From NCBI GenBank assembly GCA_006515795.1, contig VFMC01000014.1:1-35171 (forward strand): a stretch of 35,171 nt of DNA, read 5' to 3'. This stretch comes from Acidimicrobiaceae bacterium. GTDB lineage: Bacteria; Actinomycetota; Acidimicrobiia; Acidimicrobiales; Ilumatobacteraceae. Positions 33,745 to 35,171 of the stretch are shown here, in pieces; within the stretch, counting starts at the first letter, position 1; each line of letters begins with the position of its first letter. The translations under genes and the position numbers were made by a program. A model generated the notes under the pieces. The model was not told the origin of the DNA. It did no database searches and saw only the letters and a program-made list of their open reading frames with translations.

Positions 33745-33782
33745 CCATGCAGGCCGACGGCCACCGGCAGTAGCGTCGGGTC

Positions 33783-34202
33783 ATGAGCGACATCAACGAC
33801 TTCAACGCGACGGTGATCGATGAGTTCCGCGCCGCCGGTGGAAAGGTGGGTGGCAAGTTCGAGGGCTTGCCGATGGTGCTCATCACTCACACCGGAGCCA
33901 AGAGCGGCGCTGTTCGCACCACACCCCTGGTGTGCAGCGTCGACAACGACCGGGTCGTGGTGGTTGCCTCGATGAGTGGTGCGCCGAGCAACCCTGCGTG
34001 GTACCACAACATGGTCGCCAACCCAGAGGTCACCGTCGAGCGCGGCACCGACCGGTACCAGGCCAGGGTCGTGGAAGCCACCGGCGACGAGCGCGCCCGC
34101 CTGTTCGCACAACAGGCCGCCACCATGCCGTTCTTCGACGACTACCAGGCGAAGACCAGCCGCACCATCCCGGTGCTCGTGCTCGAACGTCTCGACGGCT
34201 GA
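33783..34202 (+). CDS. Ddn-type deazaflavin (F420)-dependent nitroreductase family protein
   Basis: The 139-residue protein is a single split-barrel domain of the Ddn/DUF385 family: DFNATVIDEFRAAGGKVGG, the cofactor-binding MVLITHTGAKSGAVRTTPLV, NPAWYHNMVANPEVTVERG, and the C-terminal FFDDYQAKTSRTIPVLVLER. Members bind F420 and reduce quinones or nitro compounds, or serve as uncharacterised oxidoreductases. TAGCGT lies 6 nt before ATG 33783, so it may have its own leaderless promoter within the operon. It is 3 nt upstream of the OYE gene. Finding an F420-type enzyme beside mycofactocin genes fits redox-cofactor-rich actinobacteria. Confidence 0.88.
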   Translation: MSDINDFNATVIDEFRAAGGKVGGKFEGLPMVLITHTGAKSGAVRTTPLVCSVDNDRVVVVASMSGAPSNPAWYHNMVANPEVTVERGTDRYQARVVEATGDERARLFAQQAATMPFFDDYQAKTSRTIPVLVLERLDG

Positions 34203-34205
34203 GCC

Positions 34206-35171
34206 ATGCGGCTCCTCGAGCCGCTGCAGATCGGCGGCCTCACCCTCGCCAACCGGGTGATGTTCGGCCCCCACGTGACCAACCTCGGCGACGACGACCG
34301 TCGTTTCACCGGTCGCCACACCGCGTACTACCGCCGCCGCGCCGCCGGCGGCACAGGACTCGTGGTCACCGAGGGCGCGAGCGTGCACGACAGCGATTGG
34401 CCCTACGAGCGGGCGCCGCTTGCCGAGCGATGCGCCGATGGATGGTCGGCGATCGCGATGGCGTGTCGCGAGCACGGCACCGCCGTCGTCGCATCGCTCG
34501 ACCATGCCGGCGGGCAGGGCTCGAGCGCCTACCACCAGGCCCCGTTGTGGGCGCCGTCGCGGGTCCCCGAGGTGAACACTCGCGAAGTTCCGAAGTGGAT
34601 GGAGCCCGACGACATCGCCGCAGTCGTCGCCGGCTTCGGGTCCGCGGCAAAGCTGGCTGTCGACGCCGGCTGCAGTGGTGTCGAGATCAACGCCGGTCAG
34701 CACAGCTTGGTGCGGCAGTTCCTCTCCGGCCTCACCAACCAGCGCGGCGACGAGTGGGGTGGCGATCGGCTGCTGTTCGCCCGCCAGGTCATCGACACCG
34801 TGCGCACTTCGCTCGGCACCGCTGGTCACCTGCGGACTCGACTACTTGGTCGTGGTGCGCGGGGCGATCTTCTCCGCCGACAAGACGCGGCCCGACTTCC
34901 ACGAGCCGACGGGCTTCAACGCCGACGTCTGTCGCGATGTCAAGGCTGCCGTCGGCCGAGTTCCCGTGTTCCTGCAGGGATCGGTGGTCCACTGGGGGCA
35001 GGCCGAGTGGGCGATCGAGAACGGTGTGTGCGACGGGGCAGAGATGACGCGCGCCCAACTCGCCGATCCCGAACTGGTCGCCAAGCTGCAACACGGCGAC
35101 GCCGATCGCATCCGACCGTGCATCCGCTGCAACCAGACCTGTCAGGTTCGCGATGCGCGGAACCCGATCGT
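34206..35171 (+). pseudogene. Mycofactocin-associated OYE/FadH-type oxidoreductase, frame broken, cut by window end
   Basis: The N-terminal part (LLEPLQIGGLTLANRVMFGP, YYRRRAAGGTGLVVTEGASV, LDHAGGQGSSAYHQAPLW, GVEINAGQHSLVRQFLSGLT, NQRGDEWGGDRL) is the FMN-binding TIM barrel of the FadH/OYE enzymes linked to mycofactocin clusters. After RTSLGT, near 34820-34831, the frame changes. The protein goes on one base over as CGLDYLVVVRGAIFSADKTR and reaches CIRCNQTCQVRDARNP, the start of the 4Fe-4S cysteine cluster, at the window edge. Roughly 35-45 codons expected between the parts are missing. It probably oxidises or reduces a small substrate with mycofactocin as partner. Good codon use on both sides suggests a recent deletion or an assembly loss. 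Confidence 0.85.

Overview
The window is high-GC DNA from a free-living actinobacterium, most likely of the Acidimicrobiia (Ilumatobacter-like). This rests on base composition, a mycofactocin locus next to an NDMA-type alcohol dehydrogenase, a Ddn-type F420 family protein, MazEF/RelE modules, LCP and L,D-transpeptidase cell-wall genes, and many -10-like TANNNT boxes 6-9 nt before start codons, as in leaderless actinobacterial genes. I saw no rRNA, tRNA or CRISPR array.

Layout. 1-2132 (-) is a partial membrane-anchored secreted protein. 2214-3701 (-) is an SDR/DUF2867 protein and 3945-4688 (+) a methyltransferase. 4716-7684 is a small accessory island with a MazEF pair, the remains of a nucleotidyltransferase toxin pair, a RelE/Phd pair, a gutted Pnkp gene, a piece of a MobF relaxase and two copies of a hairpin repeat. 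7702-11153 holds an acyl-CoA dehydrogenase with a palindromic operator and a large lipoprotein hydrolase. 11143-13267 (-) is a membrane acyltransferase with an SGNH domain. 13331-17309 is the divergent cysS/valS pair. 17327-19505 holds an L,D-transpeptidase, a perfect 18-bp inverted repeat and an LCP ligase. 19553-26417 (-) is a very large locus: a glycosyltransferase-2-like/PilZ protein running without a stop into a SdrD/Cna-B-type surface protein, broken into five frames. 26574-28450 (-) is a VWA/MoxR pair.

28471-35171 is the most notable region. It has an NDMA-dependent (mycofactocin-type) alcohol dehydrogenase, a HelD-like helicase, and a plus-strand operon: mftA (ending IDGMCGVY), mftB, mftC, plsY, a Ddn family gene and a mycofactocin-associated OYE/FadH oxidoreductase. 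The system is known, but here mftC and the OYE gene carry internal out-of-frame deletions, and plsY follows mftC where mftD would usually be expected.

A pattern runs across the window from about 11 kb on. At least seven otherwise well-preserved genes (acyltransferase-SGNH, valS, LCP, the surface protein, HelD-like helicase, mftC, OYE) have short internal deletions or a tandem duplication compared with what I know of their families. Codon use on both sides of each break is still good, so the lesions are either very recent or artefacts of assembly. Gene calls here should be read with that in mind.
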